NCBI RefSeq assembly: GCF_047663525.1
Contig: NC_092601.1
Location: 18,995,501-19,059,500 of the forward strand
DNA: 64,000 nucleotides
From: Anas platyrhynchos
Lineage: Eukaryota > Chordata > Aves > Anseriformes > Anatidae
Reading direction: 5' to 3'
The position numbers were made by a program, and so were the translations under genes. The notes below the pieces were generated by a model. It searched no databases, was not told the origin of the DNA, and saw nothing but the letters and a program-made list of their open reading frames with translations. Numbering within the stretch: the stretch's first letter is position 1; every line of letters begins with the position of its first letter. This document shows positions 1 to 13,500 of this stretch, one piece after another.

Positions 1-960
1 TGGGGTAAAGCTATTAGGCAACAGAATTTATACTTTGCATTCCAAAACATTAGTCTTACTGTACAGAAGCTGCAGTGTCATTAGAAAATTTTAACCATTA
101 TTGAATATAAGTAGAATTAAAAGCGTTAGTATTTTACATTATCTGTTCCTTCAGAACTTCCTAAAATAAACATTACAGGAAAACATTTCAAGATCTGCTA
201 GCTTTTACTGTCTCTAGCAGGTGTTTTTTTTTTCCCCCCAAGATTTAAATTAACATTACCCCTATCAAGGTAATAACGACAAGCTTCAGGAAGTTCCTGT
301 GAGAAGACAGAAAATTGGTCTCTAATTCATGAATGTCTCAAACCAGAAAAGTCTGCATTTAAACCAAGAAGATCTATCTAGAAATTGGCCTAAGATACAC
401 AATTAAATGCACTTGATTCTTCAGCTTCTGGATGTCTGATTTAAAAGGACATCAGAAGGCTTCATTCTCGCAGGGTAGAAAATTCTCTGTGTTAGTGCCT
501 TTCCTATTAGGACATGTATCAGTGACTACATTGCTAATTTATTATCTCCCGTGTATCCTGAAAAATACTATCCTTGGCTGCATCTTGTCTCTCCTCCAAG
601 CATTTGTTTTTTCAAAAATGCACAAAGCTGAGACTGACACAGTGCCAAGGCCAGAGAAAGCCCTGCAGAGCTGGTTGCTATAGTATTGTCTAGCTTCCCA
701 AGCAGGAAGAAAAAAAGCAAGCTACTGCACACTTCCTCCCAAGCCCTTCTGCCTCAAGAATGAAGACATTCGCTACTTGGGGAAGATATCCCCAAATCTG
801 TTTTGTGCATGCGGAATGTGAGCATTTTAACTGAAAATTAGCGATTTTGTATTCTAATTGATACTTGTCCTTTCAACTTTTCAGAAAAAAATTACAGCTA
901 CAGACATTTTCTTCATTCCTGGTCCCTGAGGAGACACCGAATATGAAGGAATCCACTCAC
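1..960 (-). other. Start of ARHGAP17 intron 19
   Basis: AT-rich sequence downstream of the exon 19 donor. I searched for the last coding exon (human-like DIDNDTESTAL ending) and did not find it. If intron 19 is not spliced, the frame continues 26 residues to a stop at 881-883. No repeat recognised. Confidence 0.8.
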
Positions 961-1572
961 CTGTCACTATTTTGGAAGCTGTTTGGGTGGGATTTGCAAT
1001 AATACCATCTCCAGCCAGCTGAGAAGGAGGATGAGGCGGAGGGGGAACACTAGGTCTGTTTCTGGGTTTAGGCACTGGCCGCGGCCTTGGCAGTGTGCCG
1101 CTGTGAGGTGGAGAGTGAGACTGAGAGGTTTCTTGAGTAGATGACTGTGACGATGGGGAACTAGTGCTATGTTTTCCTAGAGGGGGTGTATCGGGTGGTG
1201 TTGGAGTCTGCGGAGGAGTGTAACAGGGCTGCTCTGGTCCGTGCTCACTGCTGGCAGCAGCAGGAGGAGATGCTTGACTGTTAGATTTGGGCTGCAGTGG
1301 AGGAGTAGCCTGTGTTGGGGGTTGTGGTGGTGGATGGCTGGGAGCTTGTATTGGGGAAAGGCTGCTGGAGTATCGCCGAGGTGCAGAAACCTGGGAGCTG
1401 GAGGGCTGGGCTGCTCCTTGGTTTGCATGCTGGGCAGGAGGAGAAGAACTTCTGGCAGGTGGTTTTGGTGAGATAGAAGGTGGCTGAGCAGCTGAGGCAG
1501 AGCTCTGGCTTGCTGGCTGCCCTGGTGGTGGGTTGGCTGGCTTGGGAGGTGCTGGTGCAGGCTTTTTAACAG
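961..1572 (-). CDS. ARHGAP17: ARHGAP17 coding exon 19 (proline-rich SH3-binding region)
   Basis: 612 nt, the largest exon, residues 634-837. Starts VKKPAPAPPKPANPPPGQPA; contains APRRYSSSLSPIQAPSHPPP, PPTQATPPL, TPPQTPTPPDTPPLGKH and PVPKPRNRPSVPPPPHPP. These are clustered PxxP motifs; in mammals this tail binds SH3 domains of CIP4-type adaptors. Ends at KIVT before donor GTGAGT, where human continues into the final exon with the C-terminal PDZ-type ending. That exon is not in the window. Confidence 0.96.
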
Positions 1573-4500
1573 CTGTGAAGATAAAAGGTGAGATTTCATG
1601 GTTGAATGTTGTAAAACCAAACTCCTGAAAAAAAAGAGTTAGTAGCTCTAAACAAGCCTTAAGTACTTTATCAAAATCGAGTACTGTATTACCAAATAAA
1701 AGTGGTTATCAATAGGAAGCTACAGAATCACATATACTGGTTTAAACCAACAGCCTTTGAGTGACTTCATGAAACAGCAATGGTAACATTACTACCAGCA
1801 TTCCAAAGATTCATTTAGCTAGGCCTTAGGCTTTCTATTTCAGAAAGCATTTTTGCAGTATGTAAACAATTGGAACTTAGTGCTTTGAAAAACAAATGAA
1901 AAAACACACCTCTCCTCATTGAATGGGGACTGGGACCAGCTGCATTCTGTGGCTGATTAACAGAAAGCTGATTAGTGCTACTTGCTGACTGGTTTTGGGC
2001 AATGTTCGCTTGCCCACCATTTCGCACAGGTGGAGGAGTAGCTGAAGACGCGTTGTCCTTAGATTTTGAGGTACTGAAAATAAAAAATCCTAAATTAGAA
2101 GATGATTGCAAAATGCCTTGCTCAGATCAACCACACAAATTACAGTTTACATTATCAACTGTGCTCCAGTTGTGACCCTCAAACACCTCAGAAAAGTTTC
2201 TGCACTGGCTGGTATTGACTGACAAACTAAACACTGCTAGAACTCTTCAAACAAGTTATGAGTAAGCTTCACGCAAACCTGTACAAAAGATCCATTACCA
2301 AACTCAATCAGGAATCCAAGTAGCTCTACAGTGCTGCAATACCTGTTTGAATTACAATACTAGGATTTAGAGTGCAGTGTTCATGGTAGAGCACCCTCAG
2401 TGCATTTTGTAGGTCTTTTAATAAGAGTCCCAACAAAGAAGTTCATATAAAATTACTTCTCCCATTTCCTCAACCAAATACAACCATCATCCCTGCAACT
2501 GTTGCCCTTCTGAGAATACTGCCACAGCATCACATCCAATTCACTGTTATTTATCTGGTAGATGTAGTTACCAAGGACTAGGCACTCTGTGAAGCTCTCC
2601 CAGAAAAACAAAAGACATGCCAACCTGCTACATACAGCACACAGACGAGGCAGATGTGGTCCTTACTGAAGTCTGTGGGGCCTTCAAAAGCCCCCAGGAG
2701 GCCTCAGGGGCTGAAAAAGCTGGGGATGTGGAGGGAGCCGTGCTTCCTTGCTCACTGGCTGCACTTCTCTCCACCCTATCTGGAATTAAGCATTTATCTC
2801 ACTGCCCCTTGTAAGGGAGACCAGAACTCATCTGAGGGAACAATCCCAGTAAAAACTTGAGATTCACACAAGGACAACTCAGTTTTTTCTTCCTGACTTC
2901 TGGTATGAAGACAACAGAACTGGGGGGAAATGAAACACCTGGGTATGAACCACACAAGGTGATGCTTGGCAGCACCTCCTCCTCTTCCTATGCACTGTGT
3001 CTTTACTCATTTCTGCTTTTAGCATCTCTTGCAGCATCTCATTCATCTCAAAAGGTCAAACCCCTTTTCAATCACTTTTATTGACACATTACAACCCTGA
3101 CTTCTCCAGATACTGTCATTAAATTGCAAGTACTTGCAAGCAGACTTTATGTGGATTTAAAATGTAGCTTTTAGACACTATGCTCAAGGTTTCGTTTTAG
3201 CTGCCTCAACCACAAGCTACATCTGTGGAGGAAATATTAGTCTACAGGGGATATCTGAATGAGATGTTTTCGTAAAAGTGTCACCTGGAACCAAAAGCTA
3301 TATGCAAAAGAATCAGTGCTGCATAAAACTCAACAGTGGTGGCTTAATGTAAGATGCTGTGCAAGAGATTGACATTTGGAGAGCATTACAGGCATTTTTA
3401 TGTGGTTTGCTACATCTCTCAGACCTCAGGCATATTGAAAGCAAAACGCTGCTTTCACCATACATTAAAATAAGAGTCAAGGCTACTGCAATTTGTCTTG
3501 GAGTCCGTGTATCCTAATACTGAGGACACAACTGCACAGAGTTTCAATAGTAAATAAATAACAAAACTCTTATACATGCTTTTCCTAAAGAAACCAGTAC
3601 AGAAATATGATAAACTGACTTCCAGTTTTCTAGCAAGCAAGTCTGGTCACCACTAAGACTTGCTACAGACAAAAAAGACAAATCCAGATAACATGTACAA
3701 GAAGCAACAAACAAGACCACCTGGTTTCTAGTATTGCCACTGGCAGGTTTTGTTCTTTCAGCAGCAAACTGACAGTCATACTATATAAATACTTCTAGAG
3801 TACGACTTGGAAAGGTCAATGTGGGCAGAAAAAGTACAGTCTATTTTATCATTTTTCAAGATCTTTTACCCCAGGAATTTTTTTGTAAGATCGATTCTAG
3901 AACAGACATTCAAATTAAGGTCATAAATACAGATAGCAAGAGAGCTCTTTTGTAGCACTTCTGCCCACATCTGAGAAGGCTTTGCACATGACAACATGCC
4001 TTCTAATTAGAAGAGGTGCTTGGTGAAGCAGATACAGCTGACGTACTCAGTTTGCTGCTGAAGCAGCCTGCCAAGCCGCTGAAGCAATACTTCTTACCTG
4101 ACATCCTCATTTCCTTGACTTTGCAACTGTTCTGCTGTGCCAGCAGAGAGAGCAAAACCAGCACCTACTGGGCTTGTTTCAGCCACAGCAGCTTGTGGGT
4201 GCTGCTCCGCTCCAGACTGAGCCAGCACGCCAGCCTCTGTGGGTGGAAGTGGTGGCTGGAAAGCTGGGGATGTGTGCTTTCTATTTATAGTGCCACATCT
4301 CCGAGGATTTGCTTGGAAGTCCATAACCTTGACACCAAAGCTACAGAAAGAAGAGAGAGTAAACACACCACACCAGCCAACACCAGGTAACTAAAGCAGC
4401 AGGACAACTGGATGTTACAACCCACAAAGACAAGTGCAACCCCTGCTGCTTAGCATGCAAAGCAGCAACAAGGAAAGCTTCAGTTTTCTGCATATAACAC

Positions 4501-7500
4501 CATTAATGTTAAGACATGCAACACTACTTGGCTTTTCTGCACAGAGGGGTAAACTAAACAAAAGTGGAACAAGCTATTCAATTACATTTGAAGACAGACA
4601 TCGACGACAATGAGGTCAAAACACTTGGTAATTTTACATGTAAATACATACATTTCCTTTCACACCAGAGTATTTCCTCTCAATATAGTGCATAATAGAA
4701 ACAAAATTGATGTGTTGAAACCTCTAAGCTGCAGTATAGATTTCAAGATAGATAAAAAAAACCACTAGGATATATGCTTCCATGATTTGCATCGTTCAAA
4801 GAGAAAAAAGAACCCCCTAATTAACTATAGATAAACAGACTAAAATTCTAATGGATTTTAGAACGTGTATAGTATATTAATTCTAGAAGCAAATTTTTTT
4901 CCAGTTGCATTCCAGAATGAATCCTGACTTGACTTTCTTCTGCTCCTTCTGTCAGTGCTGATAAATTCGCATATGGCTAGCCACAAACATTTCGGTAACA
5001 ATTCAATATTTGCATAAACAGCTAAAAACGAAACAGCACATCACTTTCATATTCATGGTATGAGTAATAATAAATGGGTGTTATACTACATGTTATATGA
5101 GAAAAAAGCATGTTTTATTTTTATTTTTTAGCATTCTGCTGTGGCATACTGTACCATCTTCAAATCAGAAGTCTTATCATGAAGGCACCAGGTAACACCA
5201 CCTCAGCTTATGGGCTTTGAAAAGAAGCCATGGAATATCAGAAGTTAGATACTGATAGATGTTACCGTATACAGTGTTTCACTGGATTTTAGACCCCCCA
5301 AATCTGTAACAGGAAGTTGTTAATTTGAACAAGTAAATATCTTCCTTTTTTATTTTTTTAATGAAGTCATGCACATAGTATAACTGGAAGGAAATACCAG
5401 TACATTACCTTTGAACCTTCCTCAGGCTGCAACAACATGGGGGGAAATAAATCGCTATTGTTACCTATAGTATTTCTATGAAATTCTCCTCCTGAGACCA
5501 CTAAAAGCATGTCTAACTACAGCCTCCTAAGTAGTCCCGTTCTCAGGACTTTGAAACCTAACCTGAGAATGAAACATACCTTTCCTTCTTCAATAAATCC
5601 CCTTCCATTACAGCCATACTAACAGGCCTCTTCCGTTCCAGTGTCCCAGAGTCATATTCATTCCCAGTGTGCGACAAGTGATTTGAATTAACAGGAGGAA
5701 CTGCAACAAATGCCCCAGACACATTGAAATCTTGATCTGGTAAAAAGAGACAAAATGCACTGTATGACATACACATACAAAATGGTGTCTCACTGTATAA
5801 AAAAAAAAAAAAAAAAAAAAAAGCTGTTCGAGGTTCACCTGCACAGGGATATCACAAATACAGAATTCCTTTGACTAGAGCAAGAATTTACCTCCAGGGA
5901 AGAACCAGTCTGCATGCTGAATAATTGGCTCAATAATTGCTACCACATGGACTGAAGTTGCTGCTGCCATTTCAGCAAGGGATCTGTGGAAGAAATTTGT
6001 AGAACACTAAATACAGAGTTCTATCGAAGTCAGAAAACACAAGAAATCTTGCCTAAATGGCATGTTATGCTAAGCATGATGAATCAAGAATCTTAAGTAC
6101 CTACCACTTCACACTTTAGTAAAACCTAGCCTATTCAATAACATTTATAGTGTTTAAAACATTCCTAAAAAGATACAAAAAATACAAATTCCTAAAAGGA
6201 TCTGGAAGCACAGGTTGAGAAAACATTTAAAGTATTTTTTACACAAATACTCTGTTGCTGTGCATTGTCTATATGATTTAAAACAATCTGTTGAAAAAAA
6301 TCTATATCTTCATGGAAGCTCTGTTTTGTAGCTTTCCTAAACAACTTACCCTTCATTCTTTGCCCATAACAAGTTGGGGCCCAAGACTATCGCGACATTA
6401 CTGGGTGTCATTTTGTTAACATCACTGTTCTGTGCAAGCTTTGCCAAAAATTTGATTAAATACCTACAAAAAGAAAAGAAACAACAGAAAGTTTTTCCAT
6501 ACAGCACAGTATAAGCTAGTACATCACTGACATTTTGACATAATTAGCTTTTATGGCAAATAATAGTTCTGAAAGGATGTTTCAAGCTAAGAGTGTTCCT
6601 TGCTGAAAGCAACTAAGTCAAAATTCAATTAACTCCTAAAGACAACTCCCCACAATACAGACAACAAAACTAACAACCTCCTTAGGTAATGACTAGCTAC
6701 TACTTTTCTACCCATTCGTCACAGATGTTGAACGGGTTGAAAAGAAAGCAACTCCCACCTTAATAAAGCAGCACTATTAGACATCCAGAAAAAAAAATAG
6801 AGAACACCTACTCAGCAGCTATTTTCACATTATGTAGTGTGGAAATTGCACTTTTAGGAATCACAAGAGTTGGTTTTGCTCCACTTCATTCCCAAAAGGC
6901 AAAACCAAAAAGTAAAATACTACAAAATAACAGATGTAAAATACATCCAGGCGATATTTCTAAGACTGGAAAATACAACAAAGAGCACAACTGTTGAAAA
7001 GTCGGGTATTATTACCAACAGCATGACCCTTTAAATGGCAGAGGTCTGTGCATCACTGTTCTGCTGCAGCCAGTAGTGAACTACCTTGACTGAAAGTCTA
7101 CCACTGCCAATGTACACCAACTACTTGATAAAATAGGATGTCTTTTTACAAACTGAATAGGATTTGGCCAAGAAGATAATAAAAGGATTAGAGTTTCAGC
7201 TAATCAACTTTGAAACATACTCTACCATCAAAGCTGCTGTGCAGCAAGTCAACAGATGTGTATATGTACCTGAAATTAGCATGATAATGCTTGGGTAATC
7301 TGTTACAAATTTTCCATAATTCTTGTAACTTTTTATCCTGGTCCTGAATACTGGAAGGAAAAAAAAACACATTACATTTTAATTCCAGATCAGAAAATTG
7401 TTATTTCTGCAGAGAATAAGAAAAGATGATTGTGTAACTTTCCATATATGCCTAATAAATGCACTGTTTTGTATTCAGTAATTCAATAACCTCCTTTTCA

Positions 7501-10500
7501 AATCTGTGAATTACCTCTACCTGCAACAAAACCAAACCTGTTTAAGCATCAACACTGTGCAGCTAATATTCTGGAGTAGCCCTTATGTTTAATTATAAAA
7601 TACCTATCTTCACCACATTTTTGTACAATATTAAGCTACAATACAAAATTTGAAACAATTTGTTAGACAAAATATTTAGCTGTTAAAAAAGAAATGGGAA
7701 AGAACGTAGTGCGAGCTTAGACTTTTCTTTTGAAGTTGTACGAAGCATCAAATTTGACAGAATTTTCAGAGAAGTGTGAAATATTTTTCTATCTAACTAT
7801 TTTTAGTATACTTACTTTGCAGCTTGTGTCCATTCTTCATAAAGACTGTAGGTCATTAAAGGTTCTGGCAACTCTCGTAAATAGGATTTCAAGGCACCTG
7901 CAATGCATACCAGGAGCAGACAAGTGTCTTAGCCAGCGTTCTCAGCCTTTATTTAAAATACTATTCTTAGATCTGCGATTTTACCCATGCAACAGGATCT
8001 AAGTCCTAATGAAACATCAGGACAACCTAGAACTCCCACAGTATCTGCTCAACACTTAACACAAGAGGCCTTTGTCTTAATTTGACAGAAACGCATGCTA
8101 TGAAACAATTCTTTGGAACAACACCCTTATTAAAGCTACACATGGCTCTAATCTCCCTTGATCATGCTAATACTCTTCTCTTTAGAAATATGATAATGGA
8201 ATTACTGTCACCACCTGAATTTTAAACACCACTCTGGCATGCAAATACATCAAGTGTGTTCAGCATGCATGCCCTATACTTATCCAAGTTAAATTATGCA
8301 ATTAATTGGACTTTCAATGTACTTCCATTCATAGTTTATTCTGCACAGAGAGCAACACTGTAGCAAGCCAACAGTTAAAAGAATGGAATAAACTTGCATT
8401 GTATCAATTTATACCTGGTTTTGATTCAGTACATTCACAGTACCTGCAACAGCATGGGGATCCGAGTAAAATTCATCAAGCTGTGAAGTTGAACAGTCTA
8501 AGGCAGCTTTCAGCTTTTTTAACTTGGAGGCTCCAGCAGCAATTCTGAATAAGCCCTGCATAATAAAAATCAAACTGTAATTGACTGGTAAAAACATGTT
8601 ATAACAAGTGTGAAGTTTTATGAGAGTCTCATTCAGAGCAGTTTAAAGTTCAGTGTCTTCACCTAAAACTGATACGACTGAGCTCTCTCTCAATGTGTCA
8701 CTGCCATCTGATAATGTTTGGGTCCCGTCACTCTTGGCCCATTAGTAATTTTTCAATCTACTCACACTCATTTCAAATACATTCCATAGCGCTGAAGGCT
8801 TTTCTGTTGTAAAAGGTTTATCATCTACACTAGTGAGTGAAATTATTTAAGCAACTTGTTAAGAAGTACAGACAGCAGTCTGTGAGTTTGACTCGCTTTC
8901 TTTCATAGAGCATCACAGGGTATTACCTACCTCCTCTCTCATCCCAGTCTCCAAAAGCATCATTACACAGGCTTCAATAGGGACTGCAATTTCACGACCA
9001 CTGCGCTTGAGATGCTCTTCTAATGGAGTTCCAAAAGCTGGTTTTTCAGTCCATTTGTCTAATTGAAGAATATCAAAACATTAAGCAAAATACCTAACAA
9101 TCACCTTATGTCTCAGACATGAAAAGAAGAAAGCCTCTAGCACAGGTAAGAAATTTTCAGAACACAGTAGTAATTTTACAGCCTTTGATTGGCGAAGTTC
9201 TTTGTATCATGAGTAAAGAAAAAATAAGCCTGCTGGTATTCCCAATAAAATTCCACATCTTTGTGGATAGCACACCACATACATATCCTTTGTATAACTG
9301 GAAGTTCATGTCCCAACACAGGTGCTGTCACATGGCTGACAATTACACCAATTCTGACTTGTCAGGACTCCAGAAGACTTAGATTTACAAGAATCTTTGA
9401 GAAAATTTTTGCCCAGATTGCTTGACCTGGGTTGATCTTAATTTTAGCTGTATTTAAGGTGGATATAAACTGAGCTCTTAACATGAAGTTTATTGCTGAT
9501 TTAAAAATCAACAACTTAAAATGGGTGTTGATAATCCCAATGTCATGATTAGAAGACCACATTAGCAGCACATCACACTAACGCCTGCACTGATTTTCAA
9601 CTCAATTTTTCGATTGTTCCTTAGCTTTGAAAGTCAAAACTGCTACAAGTTTCTACAAACTGAATGTGAATTTGTTTTCTACACATTATTTTTCACCCAT
9701 TATTTCTGCTGTTTTAATTGAAAAAAGTAATAAAAGACTATTAACTGTTAGTAAAGATGCATTCTTTCTTTCGGGGGGGGGGAAAAAGGTTAAGAAAGAT
9801 TTTGAAAGAGTAAAGACAATTTCTGCAAAGGATTTGAATTACCTTTTTCTTTAAAAAAAATAAAAAACCCAACACATCAACTATATCCCTTTCACATGGC
9901 TTTAATTCCTCTCGTTCATACCATGAGATGCCCACATAATTTTTGCCAGTTTTTCAAGTTAAAGTTTAGTAACTGTTCAAAGTCAAAGTAATTTACACTA
10001 CAGCTAGAAACAATTGAATTCATGTCCTATATTTGTATCTTAGACACCAGGCCTCCTAGCATATCTTCTAAGGAAGGCCAATCTGTTCTGAAATACTCAC
10101 CATATGAAAAACTGTACAAAGCAGCTAAGCAACAATGGAAAATTAAACCAGTTGGATCTGTAGCTTGTACACACAACCTTCCATACAGCCATAAGGCAGC
10201 CATAACACTGTGCAAGCATAATTCATTTGTATTACTTTGCCTTTCACCACATCTACAGAGAACATATATTCTGTCATCTTTCAGCACGATACTCACATTG
10301 GTATCTTTAGTTTACTGGTTCATCTTTTTACAATTTGCATGCATTCTACAACTGAAGATACCTGAGTTTTGTTTGGCTCAGAATATTTTTCCCCCTCACA
10401 CTTTGTTCAGCCTACTTCGTGTTCAAATCAATTAGCAGATTGGAAGACAATACAGCCAAAATTTAGGATAGCAATTTCAACCGTATACAGTGCATCTTCA

Positions 10501-13500
10501 TACAAAACTATTACTGATACTCCTTAACTTCTGTTGACAATGAAAAGCTTGGTAGCATGGGGCAGAGATAAAGTTGCCTTAATAGCTTCTTAATTGTGGA
10601 TATTCAACACAACAAAATGAAAGTCAATTAGCCAGCTGTAGTGCAGTATGCACATTGGGAAAAAAGATTACAAGAGGAGGAAAAAAAGAGAAAGCAGTCC
10701 CACTCCTTAGAATCTGGGGATTTTTTTCTGATAATTGCCTGATAACTATTCAAGAAACAAGGACCCTAAAGTTCCTAGATCATAATAAAATTTTCGTTGT
10801 CTGGAAGAGCCAGGTATGAATTAGCAAAAGGTCACATGATATCAAGGAAAAAGTGCAAACAAATAGAAAAATCCTTCCTTTACCCTCTTGGGTATCGGAC
10901 AGATCGACAGTATTTTATTAGTGTGTTAAAATATGGCTGGAGAACTCCAGAAAACACAGTAAAGATGGAATTATGCTTGGGAATGTAAAATTGTTAAGTA
11001 GATCAAAATGACCTATTAAGGAAGTCTGCATGCAAAAGAATCAGATAAAGGAGGAGAATATTGTGCAGAGGTGGCACAGGCAAGGAGAAGCATCAGCCAG
11101 AGCACAGGTTACTTTACCTTGATGGGCTTGAATTTCAGGTAGGACTTTTTCTATGACTGTTAATGCTTTTCTATGGTAATCTGCTTGTGCTTCTAATAAC
11201 TGAGAACAGAAGCCACATTTTAAAAAAAAACAAAAAGAGCATTAGCTTCTGATGAGCACATAATACAAGACTAGAAGGTTTAGCACAAGAAATGTTATAT
11301 TTGAGAACTGAGTGTCTATGCACATTAGTGCTGCAATCAAAGTCATACTGAAAAAATACTCACCATAACAAAGAATCTAGCATATTCCCCTTCTTTGGAC
11401 ACAAAGCTGTACATATCTGCTGCAAGTTGATCCTTTGAAAAAGAAAAGAATGAAAAATAGGAAATGAAATTTACAAACACATTTCAACTCATACACAAAG
11501 ACAGTATGTACATTTATTTTGCCTGCACTAAGCTTGAACTATTGGTTCAGGCAGCACAGAAAACCAGTAAGCCACCCACCATGCTACACACTAACTGGTA
11601 AGCTCCAAATGAATTTACAAGATGAACAAGTGGCAACTACAACCTTTTCTGTGGGGTTAAATTCAGAAAATGCTGTTTAAAAATACCTATTTGGGTGCAT
11701 GTGTGAATACAATATAGAATCTATATTGTACTACTTGTGAGGAAAGTACGTGCAAGAGTGCAGTTCATTTTTGTATAGCTGGCCAAATGCTTTTAGGCCA
11801 CACAGTTGATCTTCTTTCAAGCAAAACTCATTCAAAATGCCTACTTTACATAACAAAGAAATTGGCCCCTGAAGTCAGCAATTGAATTTATGCCAATATG
11901 TTACTTACAACCAACTCTCGAATGCAAAGACAAGTACTACTACAAGGTTTTGGAGGCTCAGATCAGCTGCCTCATAACGCAGTATCCAACAACTGAGAAG
12001 TGAAAGCAAACGTGAACAGCCAAGAGCAGTCCATCAATATTCCTTTTATGTCAGCAACCACAGCTTCATCTAGGTAGCTCACACTTCCTGGCTACTCAGT
12101 GGCCTGAAGCACATGGACACCCTGAACGCCTGGGACAAGACTGAGACACAGTTCCTTCTTATAAATGTCTCAGACTAAACCAGCAAGTAATGTAAGATAT
12201 ACATCTTCAAAAATAAAGTTCCTTTTAAATTAATGCAATTTAATGCTCACTGAGCACTAACTATACCTTTAAGACAAACAATTTATTAACAGCCATATAA
12301 CTTGTGACTACTGTAAAGCAGACAGACAGTTCCACAAACAAGGTTTACAGAAGCTGCCATATCCTGATCACTATTGTTACAAATCAGTTATGTACAGGAT
12401 AGAAACTCATCTTGTCGTACCTTGCATTGTTCTACTTTATTTCCAGCTTCATCCATCTCCTCTTTAAGAGAATCTATTTTCGAAGGATGCATCTGAAAAT
12501 TTGTTCCTGAAGTCTTGTGGGCTTGGTTGTATCTGTGGAAGAAAGGCTTCAGTCATTTGATGAAACCTAGTATTAAAACGGAATCTGCATTCATAGGTCT
12601 TTTCTAAAATTGTTTTCTTTTGACAGGAAAAAAAAAAAAAATCATTTCAATGATTTTCCAACTGAATTAAGAAAGGTGTTCAAACTTCTTACCTTCCTCG
12701 TGCAGAATCCCAATCCAAGACCAACTTTGCAAGCTGTTTCCTCTGTTTTTGAATGTTAGGGATCTCCATCTAAAAACAGAATTCAAAGCACATTTATCTT
12801 TAAATTGTGTAATAGACTAAACTTTGTAGGTTTCATGTCCACTTTCCACTGTTAACAAATGACTACTTGAAACAGTTTTATTATTAGCAGCAAGATAAAC
12901 TATTTTTGCTCAGTTTATACACAAGTGTCCAGACTTGGATGGAGTGACTTACCTCTGTTAGCACACTCAGTGGTTCTAAAATTTCTCTTTCAATCTGAAC
13001 TTCATGTTGAGACAGCTCCATTGCCAGTTTATTCTCTGCATCTCCACATGTATCTAGCATTTTCCTTTAAGAATTGTAAAAAATTGTTGTAATATGAGTT
13101 ACAATTGACTAATTAAGAAAGATTCAAAACAAAACAACTGTGGGTCTTTGTCTTCTGCTACCTGTTTGGAAACATTTGTATTGAACAAAGCAAGGCATTA
13201 CTTAAAAGCGTAAAACCAAGCTGCTCTTTGGTGTCATTGGCAAATTCAATATAGACAAGAAGTGCTATTAAACCTCTGCTGTCTATAATTCCTTAGCCAT
13301 TGTAATACTTCGGGGGCTTTAAGTCGTCTAGATGATTATATTGGCCCCAAATACAGAGAAGTTAATATTTATTTCGTAGCCCAACCTTCCATCTTACCAG
13401 ATGCAGAAAAATTGCTCAGTGCAGTAATTAATATTCCCCTACGCCACTTTGATATAAAAAGTCTTAACACACCATAACATTACATAATCAACAGGAAGCA

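Larger units (their letters stand above)
5984..8930 (-). other. ARHGAP17 introns 10-14
   Basis: Introns of 375, 546, 465, 806 and 366 nt between exons 10 and 15 (the span also contains exons 11-14, listed separately). Plain AT-rich intron sequence; I recognise no repeat, RNA gene or extra exon. Confidence 0.8.

Noticed and set aside
1177..1620. 147-codon minus-strand frame rich in His/Leu/Gln
   Set aside because: A different frame of ARHGAP17 exon 19; the true frame is fixed by splice phase and matches the human tail.
10027..10296. 89-codon minus-strand frame in ARHGAP17 intron 9 with a protein-like look
   Set aside because: No phase-compatible splice sites or poly(A) signal seen together as in intron 4, and no homology recognised.
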